A stretch of 64,000 nt of DNA. Source: Tillandsia leiboldiana. Taxonomy: Eukaryota > Streptophyta > Magnoliopsida > Poales > Bromeliaceae. The notes under the pieces were generated by a model. The model saw nothing but the letters and a program-made list of their open reading frames with translations, did not search any database and had not been told where the DNA came from. Below, piece by piece: positions 22,078 to 32,814 of the stretch (its first letter is position 1; every line of letters begins with the position of its first letter). The stretch lies in the NCBI GenBank assembly GCA_029204045.2, contig CM055063.1, positions 40,209,562 to 40,273,561 of the forward strand. The letters are read 5' to 3'. A program made the translations under genes and the position numbers.

Positions 22078-22345
22078 AGTGGCTCTTTGAGCATCTTTCT
22101 TTAAAAAACCCACCTTATACCAACCTTGAAATTTGACGGAGTCAAGTATTTCAATCATGCATTTTATTTAATAAAAAAAAAACAACCATGCTTGGTATAC
22201 ATGTGGTAGCTGCACACAGTACTCGGACGACCGAGGTGGTAGCTCTTTCCTCCATGTGGTGGTAGTTTTCACACTCCTCATTGGGATGTAACTCTTTCCA
22301 CATCTTTTGAGCATTTTACTTTTCTTTGACTCCCCCTCAATTGGC
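22078..22345 (-). other. Conserved non-coding block between pol and aORF in D
   Basis: Nearly the same sequence follows pol in C (43196-43465) and, diverged, gag in E (12781-13030). It contains repeated GGAAAGAG(T/C)TAC and CTACCACATG-type motifs and begins with TTGAGGGGGAGTC. No ORF. Conservation in E, which has lost pol, suggests a cis-acting role. Confidence 0.65.
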
Positions 22346-22675
22346 TATCAATTATTTAATATATAAAGTATTCAACCAAGGATTGATCTCGAATTCATAC
22401 TCAACTAAATAGTCAAATAAGATAACAACAATACCAAGAGATCATTGAGAAAGAAATTGACTTTGATCAATTAAAAATGGTTTAATTTAAATAAATGATC
22501 AATGCATCAACTGAATTATTATGATATCCAAAGCATAATAGATTTCTAATTATATGAAAGGATGCAAGTAAAGTCAATAATAAACATGCTCAATTAATGT
22601 ACTATGTATAAACATAGATAAAGAACAAAAACACAAAAACAAAACCTAACCTAAGCAAAAGTTTCAAAATAAAGT

Positions 22676-25222
22676 TTATTTCAAGGAAAGCATTCCAATT
22701 GCTTTACGCAAATGAATAAAACGTTTTTGATCCAAAGGTTTTGTTAAGATGTCAGCTAATTTATCTTCAGTTGAAATATATGAAAGTTGAAGAGTATTTG
22801 ATTCAACTAGCTCTCTAAGAAAATGATATCTAAGTTCAATGTGTTTTGTTCTAGAGTGCAACACAGGGTTTTTGGAAATGTTTATAGCACTAGTGTTGTC
22901 ACAAAGAATTGTTACCGAAGTTGCTGAAATCCGGAAGTCGCTCAACACACTTTTCATCCAAATGAGTTGGGTTGAACAAATACCCGCTGAAATGTATTCC
23001 GCTTCGGCAGTCGAGAGTGCTATGCAATTCTGCTTTTTACTGTGCCATGCAACAAGGTAATGGCCAAGATAGAAGCATGCACCACTCGTGCTTTTCCGAT
23101 CATCCACTGATCCTGCCCAATCGGCATCTGAGTATCCAACAATGTCCAAACTAGTTCCCATAGGATACCAAATTCCGAAATTAATTGATCCTTTGATGTA
23201 CCGGATGATTCTTTTCACCGCTTTCAGGTGAACCTCCTTTGGTGCTGATTGATATCTCGCGCAAATCCCAACACTAAAGGATATATCCGGGCGGCTAGCC
23301 GTGAGGTAAAGTAGACTTCCAATCATACTTCGATACAGTTTCTCGTCTACATTCTCACTATGTGATTCACTTCCAAGTCCCTTGTGGCTAGTTCCCATTG
23401 GAGTCGGAAAATCCTTCGAATTTTCTAAGTCAAACTTTTTAACCAACTCCATTGCATACTTGGATTGACACAAGTGAATACCTTCATCATTTTGTTTAAT
23501 TTGCAATCCAAGAAAATAAGTCAATTCGCCCGTCATGGACATCTCAAATTCGTTTTCCATGGTATCCGCGAATTTAGAAGCATCATTATCTCTTGTTGCG
23601 CCAAATACAATGTCATCGACATAGATTTGTGCTACAATGAAATTGTTTTGATAATGCTTCTCAAAGAGAGTCCTGTCAGCTCCCCCTCGAGTATAGCCAT
23701 TCTCTAAAAGGTGCTTTGTCAACCTTTCGTACCATGCTCGCGGTGCTTGTTTCAGACCGTAAAGAGCCTTTTTCAAACGAAAAACATGGTTAGGTTGTTT
23801 ATGGTCTACAAAACCTTTCGGTTGAGCCTCATAAACTTCCTCGTTTAAAAACCCATTTAGAAACGCACTCTTACCGTCCATTTGAAATAATCTGATTTTA
23901 AAATGACAAGCAATAGCAAATAGTATACGAATGGACTCGAGTCTAGCTACAGGGGCGAAAGTTTCATCAAAGTCTATACCTTCTACTTGAGAGTAGCCTT
24001 GAGCAACTAATCGTGCCTTGTTCCTGATGATAGTACCATCCTCATTTTTCTTGTTCTTGAAAATCCATTTGGTACCTATCACATTATGTTGCTTTGGAGG
24101 CTTCGTTAATTCCCAGACTTTGTTTCGCTCAAATTGATGGAGCTCTTCCTGCATTGCTTTAATCCAGTAGTCATCCTGAAGAGCTTCATCTATGTTCTTT
24201 GGTTCGATTAAAGATACGTAGCAAGCGAATCCACAAACCAACTGCCTCCGAGTTCTAACTCCTTCTTGTGGGTCTCCAATGATGTTTGATTCAGGATGAT
24301 CCTTGGAGATGCGTAAAGTTTGAGGTAACGAAGTACTCGGAGGTACATGAGACGATTCCTGCACATCAGATAAACTTGAAGAACTATTAGATGCATCATT
24401 AATATTGGAAGTATTATTATGAGAAGATGCAATGGCAGGTGTATCATCATCTAGAGAGATATCAAGGGTAGATTTTTCAGATGCAAAGTGAAAAGCTTCA
24501 TCTACTTTAACATTTATAGATTCTACGATCGTCTTAGATTCCAAGTTAAATACCCGATATGCTCTACTATTTGTAGAATACCCCAAGAAAATCCCTTCGT
24601 CACTTCGAGAGTCAAACTTTCCAAGATTTTCACGGTCACGTAAAATGTAACACCGACTCCCGAAGATGCGAAAATATTTGATGTTGGGTTTTCTACCACA
24701 CCATAGTTCATATGGTGTATTTAACGTTCCCGGGCGCAAATAAACTCGATTAATTACATAGATTGCAGTGTTCACAGCTTCAGCCCAAAAATGTAGCGGT
24801 AAATTCCGGCTGTGAAGCATAACACGTGCCATCTCTTGAACAACCCTGTTTTTGCGCTCGACAACACCATTCTGTTGAGGTGTATAGGGTGCTGAGAATT
24901 CATGCTTAATACCGTTGGAAGTGCAAAAATCAATGAATTTTGAATTTATGAATTCTCCACCTCTATCACTTCTAACGCGAATGATCTTTTCATTCTTTTC
25001 AATCATAATACGATGGCAAATCTCGTGAAAAGAATCAAAAGTATCAGTTTTCTCTTTTAAAAATGCTACCCAAGAATATCGAGAGAAATCATCAACCAAT
25101 AAGAAAATATACCATTTACCTCCCAAAGATGGTTGACGAGTTGGCCAAAAGAAAGAAAAATAGTCTACATAAACTACACAACATTTAACCGTATAACGAT
25201 TAAAGACAAGGAAGGATTTCAC
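22676..25222 (-). CDS. pol: Copia D pol remnant: integrase core, reverse transcriptase, RNase H
   Basis: 848 codons without stops, opening with about 25 residues from filler sequence (FNRYTVKCCVVYVDYFSFF) and then joining pol at PTRQPSLGGKW. Integrase keeps RSDRGGEF and NGVVERKNR but lost the first catalytic Asp (HMD in C) and the HHCC finger. Reverse transcriptase (YVDDIVFG) and RNase H (DADWAG, STAEAEY) look intact, and it ends IGMLSLK like C. It overlaps the gag end by 23 bases in another frame and has no clear ATG, so expression is doubtful. Strand transfer by its own integrase is not expected. Confidence 0.8.
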   Translation of the reverse strand: MKSFLVFNRYTVKCCVVYVDYFSFFWPTRQPSLGGKWYIFLLVDDFSRYSWVAFLKEKTDTFDSFHEICHRIMIEKNEKIIRVRSDRGGEFINSKFIDFCTSNGIKHEFSAPYTPQQNGVVERKNRVVQEMARVMLHSRNLPLHFWAEAVNTAIYVINRVYLRPGTLNTPYELWCGRKPNIKYFRIFGSRCYILRDRENLGKFDSRSDEGIFLGYSTNSRAYRVFNLESKTIVESINVKVDEAFHFASEKSTLDISLDDDTPAIASSHNNTSNINDASNSSSSLSDVQESSHVPPSTSLPQTLRISKDHPESNIIGDPQEGVRTRRQLVCGFACYVSLIEPKNIDEALQDDYWIKAMQEELHQFERNKVWELTKPPKQHNVIGTKWIFKNKKNEDGTIIRNKARLVAQGYSQVEGIDFDETFAPVARLESIRILFAIACHFKIRLFQMDGKSAFLNGFLNEEVYEAQPKGFVDHKQPNHVFRLKKALYGLKQAPRAWYERLTKHLLENGYTRGGADRTLFEKHYQNNFIVAQIYVDDIVFGATRDNDASKFADTMENEFEMSMTGELTYFLGLQIKQNDEGIHLCQSKYAMELVKKFDLENSKDFPTPMGTSHKGLGSESHSENVDEKLYRSMIGSLLYLTASRPDISFSVGICARYQSAPKEVHLKAVKRIIRYIKGSINFGIWYPMGTSLDIVGYSDADWAGSVDDRKSTSGACFYLGHYLVAWHSKKQNCIALSTAEAEYISAGICSTQLIWMKSVLSDFRISATSVTILCDNTSAINISKNPVLHSRTKHIELRYHFLRELVESNTLQLSYISTEDKLADILTKPLDQKRFIHLRKAIGMLSLK

Positions 25223-27221
25223 CTTTGCATACCCAAACCTTTTGAGTTTTGGAGTATGTTGGCAATGGTTGAGAAATTTTCCTTGATGAAGACGTCTTGT
25301 ATGATTGATCTTTTTCTTTTGTCATCGTCTTGTTTGAAGTACTACCAATGTTCTTTTCTTTTGAAAAGTCCTTCTTTGAATTCCGGGGAGTGAACTTATT
25401 GGTAGCAGTTGCAAGATGTGGTTGATTTGAACTTTGAGCTCCAACCTTGCAATTTCTTTCAATGTGCCCTGCAAAATTACAATGAAAACATACCTTAGTA
25501 CTTGACGATCCCGAGGAGGATGAGGTAGGCTTGTTGTCGTTGCTTGTCGTTAGTTCCGGTGTCGGAGGAGGAGATACCGACTGGGGCACGAAAACTGTCC
25601 CAACCGAACTAAAATTGTCTTCAGTTCGATTGTATCCGAGACCGAACTTGTTTGTTTGACCAAGACCAAGAAGTTTATCCAACTTACTCCTTCCAGAAGA
25701 AAATTGCTGTAAGTCATCCTTGAGTTGGAAAATGGTCTCTGTCATTTCCAATTTTTCCCGTCGGGCCTCGCCGTAGAGCTTCAAGAAGTAATTCGCTTTG
25801 TTCACCATATCTATATAATTCTTCTCGAGTTGCTCATTGGACTCTTGAAGGAAAACATTTGCTTTTATCAGATTATCCCTTTCCACTTCAAGATCGGTCG
25901 AGAGAGAAGTTACCCTTTTTACTTCTTCTTCGAGATCCTGCAATCTCCCTCTCAACCCCTTGTTTTGCTTAGCCGGTTTCTTTGAATCCCTCAAAAGTCT
26001 GTGGTAGGCTAAAACAAAATCTTCACCTTTCGAATCATCCGATTCGTTGTCCGTTGCAATCTTTTCAACAGTGGAGTTGGACAATGACTCGGATGTACTT
26101 GCCATTAAGCACATGAAGGGTGAAGATGTGGACGCGTGGAATGCCGTTGCGCTTTCTTCTTCATCACTTGAGGATGACTCATTTGACGTTGAGTTGTCAT
26201 CCCAAGTGACGGCTTGCATCACTTTCTTCTTTGACGGATTCTTAGTTGGACACTCCGTTGAGATATGGCCGTATCCTCGGCACTTGAAGCATTGGACTTG
26301 TCCCTCTGAACTTTTCTTATCCTTTGAAAAGTTCTCTTGCTTTCTTGACTTGTAACTTGAAGTACCCTTGCCTTTCTTCGACTTTCCGAAGGATGGAGAT
26401 TTACTTGAATTACCCCTTCGAAAGTTGCGGCGAAACTTCCTTGTCAAGAGAGCGAGTTGCTTCTCAAAGTCCTCCATAGATAGGTTCTCATCATCGTCTG
26501 AGGAGGATGAATCCGTGTCTTCTTCCTTAGTTGTTTTCAACGCATAACCTGAAGACTTAGAAGAGGATGCTTTTCCCGAAGAATAGTTAGTAGTAAAAGT
26601 CATTTCATAAGTTTGTAATGAACCAACTAATTCTTCTACACGCATTTCGTCCGGGTGTTTAATAGTTTCAATGGCTGTAACCTTTGGGCGAAATCGTTCA
26701 GGAAGAGTTCTTAAGATCTTTCTTACAACTTTAAATTCTGGAATCTTCTCTCCCAGGTTAGCACATGAATTTACGATGTCTTGCAATCGTGTGTAATAGT
26801 CCGTGAAAGATTCATTTTCTGCCATAAAAATGGAGTCAAATCTGCTCATAAGCATTTGCAGCTTTTGAATCTTCACGAGGTTAGTTCCCTCATGTGTAAC
26901 CTGAAGAACATTCCAGATTTCTTTCGCAGTCTCACATGCCGAGACGCGAGAGAATTCAGTTTGAGATAAGGCATTAAAAATAGCATTAATTCCTTTGCCA
27001 TTGTAAGAAGATGAATCTAACTCTTCCTTGGTCCATTTCGACCTAGGTTTTAAGGTGCGAACATCAGAAATAATCTCAGTTGGATTAGACCATCCTAATT
27101 CAATTGATTGCCACACCCTTTCGTCGATGGAAATTAAAAAGGCTTTCATCCGTACTTTCTAGTATGCATAATTTGTTCCATCAAAGAAAGGGGGTCGATT
27201 GATGTTTCCACCTTCAACCAT
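25200..27221 (-). pseudogene. gag: Copia D gag with one nonsense codon
   Basis: Gag starts at ATG 27221 (MVEGGNIN...). Codon 21 (TGG in C) is TAG at 27159-27161; otherwise the frame is open to KGEILPCL and TAA at 25200. Domains: capsid-like (to about residue 220), CCHC knuckle CFKCRGYGHISTEC, coiled coil, second knuckle CFHCNFAGHIERNC. An internal Met at 27149 could in principle restart. The stop codon after PCL separates gag from pol, unlike C where both are one frame. Confidence 0.85.
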
Positions 27222-27241
27222 TGTTTACAACCCTATTCCCT

Positions 27242-27252
27242 CTCTGATACCA
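27242..27252 (-). other. Primer-binding site of Copia D (tRNA-iMet)
   Basis: TGGTATCAGAG on the minus strand, two bases from the LTR border at 27255. Confidence 0.85.
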
Positions 27253-27254
27253 CT

Positions 27255-28607
27255 TGTTGGGTTATATGTAATATAGATCTAAATAGGGGAAAAAACACCT
27301 AGAGGGGGGTGAATAGGTGTAAACAATAAACACTCAAAAAATCATTGCGCAATAAAACCCAATGCGGAAAAATAAAAGAACACGCAAGATTTTTACGTGG
27401 AAAAACTCCAAACTGGAGTAAAAAACCACGGGACCGATAACACGGTGAAATCCACTAGAATTGAAACACGTACAAGGTGATTTAACATACTCACAGACGA
27501 CTCAACCTTTTACCATACGCTCCTAGTTGATCTTCTCCGCTCGTTCCGCAACGCGTCTCGAATCCACAATCTGCGTCCAACGCCGAATCCACGGCGTCCA
27601 ACGTCGAGTCCACGACGTCCGACCGAATCCACGGTCTTCACCCAGTAGCACGCTTCGAATCCACGAACGTACCTCGCTCCGAATCCACGAGAGCGGTTGC
27701 ACCTTGAATCCACAAGGCCACGCGAGTCCACGCGCCGATTTTGGGGAAATCGTTGTTTTTGGGTGGTGATGATCCGCCGAATACTTAGATCAAAGATAGA
27801 TAGGAAATACCATCTAAGTATTCATTAGTTTGATTCAACTCAAGATGTGAGTATGAAAACCTAGAATCAAACTAATCAATATAGATGAAGAAACATAGAG
27901 TAATATCTAATGATTCCCTTTCTTCTCTATATGTGGATCTTAGGCCGTATAAGATGATATTTGAATATGACGGCTATTTTTCTTTTTATCGGCCTTACCC
28001 TAGAAAAATGAATCATAGGGTCTACTTATAGGTTAGAAACCCTAGGAAGGAGATAAGAATAAAAAACCTACCATTTCTGGAATTTTTACGGACGGCGATC
28101 CGGATCGGATTTCTGCGATCCGGATTGCAGTAGCAAGAAAGACGGTTTCCAGAAAAACGATGGTTCGGGATCCGGATCGAAATGGCTGATCCGGATCGTT
28201 CATACAGTTTCACCAAACATCAACGTTCGGGATCCGGATTGCAATTCCTGATCCGGATCGTGCAAGTAAAAAGGTAAAACTAGTGTTCGGGATCCGGATC
28301 ATGAAATGCTGCGATCCGGATTGAACCAGTGTATGAACGAACACCCTTCGGGATCCGGATTGGAATGTCTGATCCGGATCCTGAACATGTCCCATGTCCA
28401 GTTTTTGATTTTTATGCAATGAAAAATTCTTTCAGGTGTTTCTACACTACAAGAAGTATTCGGATCACCAAAAATATTTAGTTAAACATACCTGATCCTT
28501 TTGAATTCTTCTTTCTTGAGATTGAGTTAAATGATCCAACCTTCTTCACCTTCAATCTTCAAGACTTGAACCTTTCACGAAATTACGCCAACTCAAATTC
28601 CGTAACA
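27255..28607 (-). repeat. Copia D 5' LTR (1353 bp)
   Basis: Same borders as the 3' copy. Ten U3 boxes start at 28097, 28117, 28169, 28188, 28231, 28250, 28291, 28313, 28352 and 28371 (partner spacing 19-22). The hairpin array (GAATCCAC on the plus strand) lies at about 27556-27735. The TATA-like stretch is TATAAGTAG near 28022. Confidence 0.9.
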
Positions 28608-28814
28608 CTCTTTTCATCTGTGTTCCTCTAAACATGCAATCTTATTCATAATTACCTAACGCCTCTAACAGGCTACTATCATGCTTCGAATCGAAAAGCA
28701 AAGGAGCAAGGGGAGAGGTCACCCAATTTCGGCAGAATTCCCCACCTTGTAGTGTACCCAATTGCTTGTAGACACTTGCAATTGGTCTCCGCGCGATTCC
28801 ACTTGTCTCCTCGA

Positions 28815-29540
28815 GCTTGCACGCAAAACGATGCACTTCTCTCGAGTCTGCACGCAAAACGGTGCACGTCCACCAAACCTGTACGAAAAACGATGCACGT
28901 CACTAAAAACCCGCACGCAAAACGGTGCGCGTCATTTTAGTCTGCACGCAAAATGGTGCGCGTTAAATCAACCGGCATGCAAAACGGTGCACGTAACTCG
29001 AATCTGCACGCAAAACGGTGCACGGTCTACTATAGGGTTGCACGTAAAACGGTGCATGTTTTTCTAACCCTGTACGAAAAACGATGTATAATATTAGAGA
29101 GTGCACGCAAAACGATGCGCGACAACACAACCGGCACGCAAAACGATGCACGTACCTCAAATCTGCACGCAAAACGGTGCACGTCTTTTCTAACCCTGCA
29201 CGAGAAACGATGCATAATATTAGGATCGGCACGCAAAACGGTGCGCACAACACGATCGGCACGCAAAACGGTGCACGTACCTCAAATCTGGACGCAAAAT
29301 GGTGCACGCCTCACTGTCGGGTTGCACGCAAAACGGTGCACATTTTTCTTGTCCTGCACGCAAATCGATGCAAAATATTAGACTTTGCACATAAAACGGT
29401 GCGCGATAACACAAGTTGCACGCGAAACGGAGCACATACCTCGGTTTGGCACGCAAAACGGTACATTTTTTTCACAACTGGCACGCAAAACGAGGCGCGT
29501 CAAAACTGCCCCCGGCAGTCCGCGCAGCAAAACGGCGCAG
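28815..29540 (-). repeat. Array of about 23 TGCAC-GCAAAACG-GTGCA hairpin units
   Basis: Units of 28-40 bp each contain a short inverted repeat: TGCAC, loop GCAAAACG, GTGCA. Some units change both arms (e.g. CGCAC/GTGCG near 28912). Linkers recur every 3-5 units (TAATATTA, CGTACCTCAAATC), giving a higher-order period of roughly 125-160 bp. Irregular spacing and repeated linkers rule out a CRISPR array. Confidence 0.75.
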
Positions 29541-29730
29541 TATAACTTGGTTTCTAACACGCAATATGATAATGGGGTCAAATCTAAACCCAAAGAAGGC
29601 ATAAAAATTATGCTAAAAATATCGTGAAAATAACGTTACCTCGTACAGTCGCGCTGTCCATCGGCTTTTTGGAACGCCTCGCGCGCTCCACGAGGTTCAC
29701 GGCGCGCTCACTTGCCCCACAAAATACCTT

Positions 29731-29775
29731 TTTTTTTTTTTCTTTTCTTCTCTCTCTATCTCTCTCTCTCTCTCC
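29731..29775. repeat. Poly-T and CT microsatellite
   Basis: A T-run at 29731-29742 followed by CT repeats to about 29775; a GAA-rich stretch follows at 29810-29880. Low-complexity DNA that gives false ORFs. Confidence 0.85.
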
Positions 29776-30250
29776 CTCACTCGAAGCTCGGCTGGACAAA
29801 AATGGAAGGAGAAGAGAAAGGGTCTGCGGGGAGGAAGAAGAAGAAGAAGAAAAGAAAAAGAAAAAAGAGAAGAGAAGGGAGAGTGGGGGGTGGCCCGTGG
29901 ACCGGGTCCACGGGTCCCCCCAATGGGAACCCGCCAAATGGCGGTTCACCACGAAGAGGGGCGCGCACCGGGTCCAGGCGGCGCCCCGCGCCACGTGGCG
30001 CGCGTCCTGCGCGCCACGCGGGCGCGCACTAGCGCCAGGCGCGCCTTGCGCAGCACGCCTCCCACGCCTCGATCCGCGCGTCGCCATCGCCTCAAGATCC
30101 GTTTTTGTTCCGTTTTCTGTCCATTTTTCGTCCGTTTCCGTCCAAATTTGACAGGCGGCTTCGTTTCAGCTTAATTTACCACAGAAAAATTTAAATTTTC
30201 ACTTTTGGCCATTTCTGGGCCACCAAAAGTCCCGCTGTATCCAGAATCGC

Positions 30251-30474
30251 TGGCGGACCCCGTTCTCGCAATCCAGATATCCTATCAACCCGAAATTTTT
30301 ACTGTGGCCTTAAAACATAATTACGAAGCTCCCCAAATTTTCTCAGAATTTTCCGACACTGTTGGCGGAGCCCGTTCTCACTATCAGGCATCCGATCAAC
30401 GCGAAACTTTTTCTGTGGTCTTAAAACATATTTACGGGGCTCCCGTAATTTTCTCAGAATTTTCCGACACTGTG
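30251..30474. repeat. 112-bp tandem duplication
   Basis: Two copies (30251-30362 and 30363-30474) start TGGCGGA(C/G)CCCGTTCTC and end TTTTCCGACACTGT, with about a dozen differences. Part of the G LTR. Confidence 0.8.
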
Positions 30475-30654
30475 AATTTTCCACTAAAAATCTGGGCCCC
30501 CTTTCTCCAATAAATTTTTAGATCTCTCCATTTTAACCCGAATTGGGCCCAACTCGCGTCCAAATGTTCCTTACTTCCCCAACTTTCATAACACTAGTAT
30601 TTCATACCACCTTTATTTACATTTATTTATGTGCCGAAAATTCGGTACATTACA

Positions 30655-31466
30655 CCAGCCCCGCGCGGCGCCGCCCGCAGCGCGGCGCGGGCGCCAGCCC
30701 CGCGCGGCGCCGCCCGCAGCGCGGCGCGGACGCCAGCCCCGCGCGGCGCCGCCCGCAGCGCGGCGCGGACGCCAGCCCCGCGCGGCGCTGCGGGCAGCCC
30801 GACCGCGCGGGCTTTGTCCCGCGCGGCGCCGGCCGGGGCGCGGCGACAGCCCCGGGGCGACGGCGGCGGAGGCGGCGGCGGATAAACCAAAAACGGTGAA
30901 AAACCCCGAAACGAAAACGGAAAGAACATCGCTTACCACGATTTCGTCGGAGAAGGCGATCCGTTCACGCTCATGGCTTCGACACATTGATCGGGGATGA
31001 TCGGGTCTCTCTGCTTTCTCCTTCTTTCTTTCTTTTCTCTTCCGGTTAGGGTTTTTCTTTTCCTCTTTCTTTCTTTTCTCTCCGGCCAGGGTTTCTTTTC
31101 GGAAAAAGTGATTTCTCTTTCTTGGTACATACCGTAGAAATCCACATCGTGTATTTAATATTTAATTAATTATTTATTTATCCGTACGAGATAATTCCTT
31201 ATCTCCTCGAAAAACGTGCATGATCCTTTGCACGCATTCCGATGCACACTACGGTTACCGCGATCCTAAAGACCCCTCTCTGGGGGATCCGTAAGTCGGA
31301 ATTCGAATCCGGTTGCACCGCCGTTCACCGTTTTTCGAGCTCTATCACAGAAAAATACCCACACCTCAAGATTATCAACTTAAGTAAACATATTAATTCG
31401 GTTACCTCTAACTTATACTTTATTAGCAGGAGGGTAAAACGTTACACGAAAAGTTGTGATATTACA
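30655..31466 (-). mobile_element. Gypsy F 3' LTR, truncated
   Basis: Matches the right part of the F 5' LTR (about 48013-48694) down to GTTGTGATATTACA. The left part is missing. It begins with four 39-bp GC-rich tandem copies (starts 30655, 30694, 30733, 30772). Because 39 is a multiple of three, long alanine/arginine ORFs appear here; they are artefacts. Confidence 0.75.
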
Positions 31467-31505
31467 CCACACACCCCTTAAAAGAAGTTTCGTCCTCGAA
31501 ACTTA
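31467..31505 (-). other. Gypsy F polypurine tract and end-of-pol signature
   Basis: The minus strand reads AGTTTCGAGGACGAAACTTC, then TTTTAAGGGGTGTGTGG, then the LTR. Same layout as A (677-713). Confidence 0.8.
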
Positions 31506-32735
31506 TCCTCAACCCTCGCTAAACAACTCAGGGAAACACTCTCTCATTTTTGTCTCTAGTTCCTAGGTCGCCTCGCGCTCCTCATGGTTACTCCATTGCA
31601 CCTTCACGTAGGGAATCGTCCGGTTGCGCAGCTTTTTTTCCTCTCATGCCAATATCCGTATCGGCGTTTCCTCGAAGCTTAAGTCCTCACGCAACTCGAC
31701 GACAGAGGCATCGAGAACGTGAGACAGGTTGGAAAGGTATTTTCGGAGCATCGAGACGTGAAACACGTTGTGTACCCATTCAAGGTTTGGCGGTAAGGCC
31801 AACCGGTATGCCACCGGGCCCACGCGCTCCAAGATCTCGAACGGTCCCACATACTATGGGCTCAGTTTCCCTCGTAAGTCGAAGCGTCTGGTTCCCTTAG
31901 ACGGTGATACACGAAGTAACACGTGTTCCGCCCCCATAAATTCCAATTCACGTCGCCTCTGATCCGCATAGCTCTTCTGCCGGCTCTGGATGGTCAACAG
32001 CCGTTGCCTAATAAGGCGCACCTTTGCCTCTGTTTCCTCCACTAGGTCTGGCCCCAAATGCTTCCGCTCCCCCAAGTCGTCCCAGCAAATAGGCGATCGA
32101 CAACGGCGTCCGTACAAGGCTTCGTACGGCGCCATCTGAATGCTTGCTTGATAGCTATTGTTTTAGGCGAATTCCACGAGGGGTAGGTAACGCGACCATC
32201 CCTCACCCAGGTCTAGCACGCAAGCTCGAAGCATATCTTCGAGAATCTGGATCACCCGTTCCGATTGCACGTCCGTCTGCGGGTGGAAGGCAATGCTGAA
32301 CTGCAGTTTGGTCCCCAGTGCCTGCTGCAGGCTCCGCCAGAAATTTGACACAAAGCGTGTGTCCCTATCAGAGGTTATCGACGTTGGTACTTCATGCAAC
32401 CTTACCACCTCGTCGATGTAGGTTTGTGCTAGCCGGTCTCGGGTCCACGTCGTGTGGATAGGCAGAAAATGGGCCGATTTCGTCAGACGGTCCACTATGA
32501 CCCATATCGCGTCGTGTCCATGTTGCGATCGCGGAAAGCCGGTTACGAAGTCCATGGTAATCCATTCCCACTTCCACTTTGGTATGGGCAATGGTTGTAG
32601 TTTCCCTGCCAGTCGCTGATGTTCCGCTTTCACTTGTTGGCACACCAAACAATGCGCCACAAATTGCGTCACATCACTCTTCAATTTGGGCCACCAAAAG
32701 GTCTGCCTCAGGTCTTTGTACATTCTTCATACCTC
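31506..32735 (-). pseudogene. Gypsy F integrase and chromodomain region, broken
   Basis: Minus strand, in pieces: zinc finger and catalytic core (32723-32163: CLVCQQVKAEHQRLAGKL, TMDFVTGF, SDRDTRFVSNFW, SERVIQILEDMLRAC), then after a stop NSYQ/MAPYEALYGRRC (32135-31854), then GPFEILERVGPVAYRLALP and a partial chromodomain-type tail. Catalytic D, D and E are readable, but the glycine before QSER is V. Several stops and frameshifts. It is a Tekay/Del-type chromovirus by the GPFEI-(chromodomain) tail. Confidence 0.85.
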
Positions 32736-32814
32736 CGGGATGCGCAGTGTATGGGGCATTATGCGCTTCCGTCAGAATTTCTTTCTTTATTTCTGGCACA
32801 CCGGGCACACAAAT

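Larger units (their letters stand above)
17601..28607 (-). mobile_element. Copia element D (SIRE-like, protease-less, intact downstream ORF)
   Basis: Both LTRs, primer site and polypurine tract are present, so the element is structurally complete (11.0 kb). Order on the minus strand: 5' LTR, gag (one stop), integrase core-RT-RNase H ORF, non-coding block, box module, intron-like stretch, 503-codon aORF, polypurine tract, 3' LTR. Flanks (gattc at 17596-17600, ctctt at 28608-28612) do not match, so no target duplication is seen. The LTRs differ at 20 or more sites by eye, more than in C, so D is older. Confidence 0.9.
28608..30654 (-). mobile_element. G 5' LTR, second part (inferred)
   Basis: Non-coding. 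It holds the GCAC-array (28815-29540), a GC-rich segment (29880-30080), a T-run and CT microsatellite (29731-29775), and a 112-bp tandem duplication (30251-30474). It ends near 30654 at CATTACA, an LTR-like end, just before the truncated F LTR. Its link to 15262-17600 rests on D lying between them and is not proven by a target duplication. Confidence 0.45.

Noticed and set aside
28815..29540. CRISPR-like look: short palindromic repeats with spacers
   Set aside because: Spacers vary in length and recur, repeats are degenerate, and the context is a plant LTR with no cas genes.
30543..31000. Long alanine/arginine/proline ORFs on both strands
   Set aside because: Produced by a 39-bp GC-rich tandem repeat that stays in frame in all directions.
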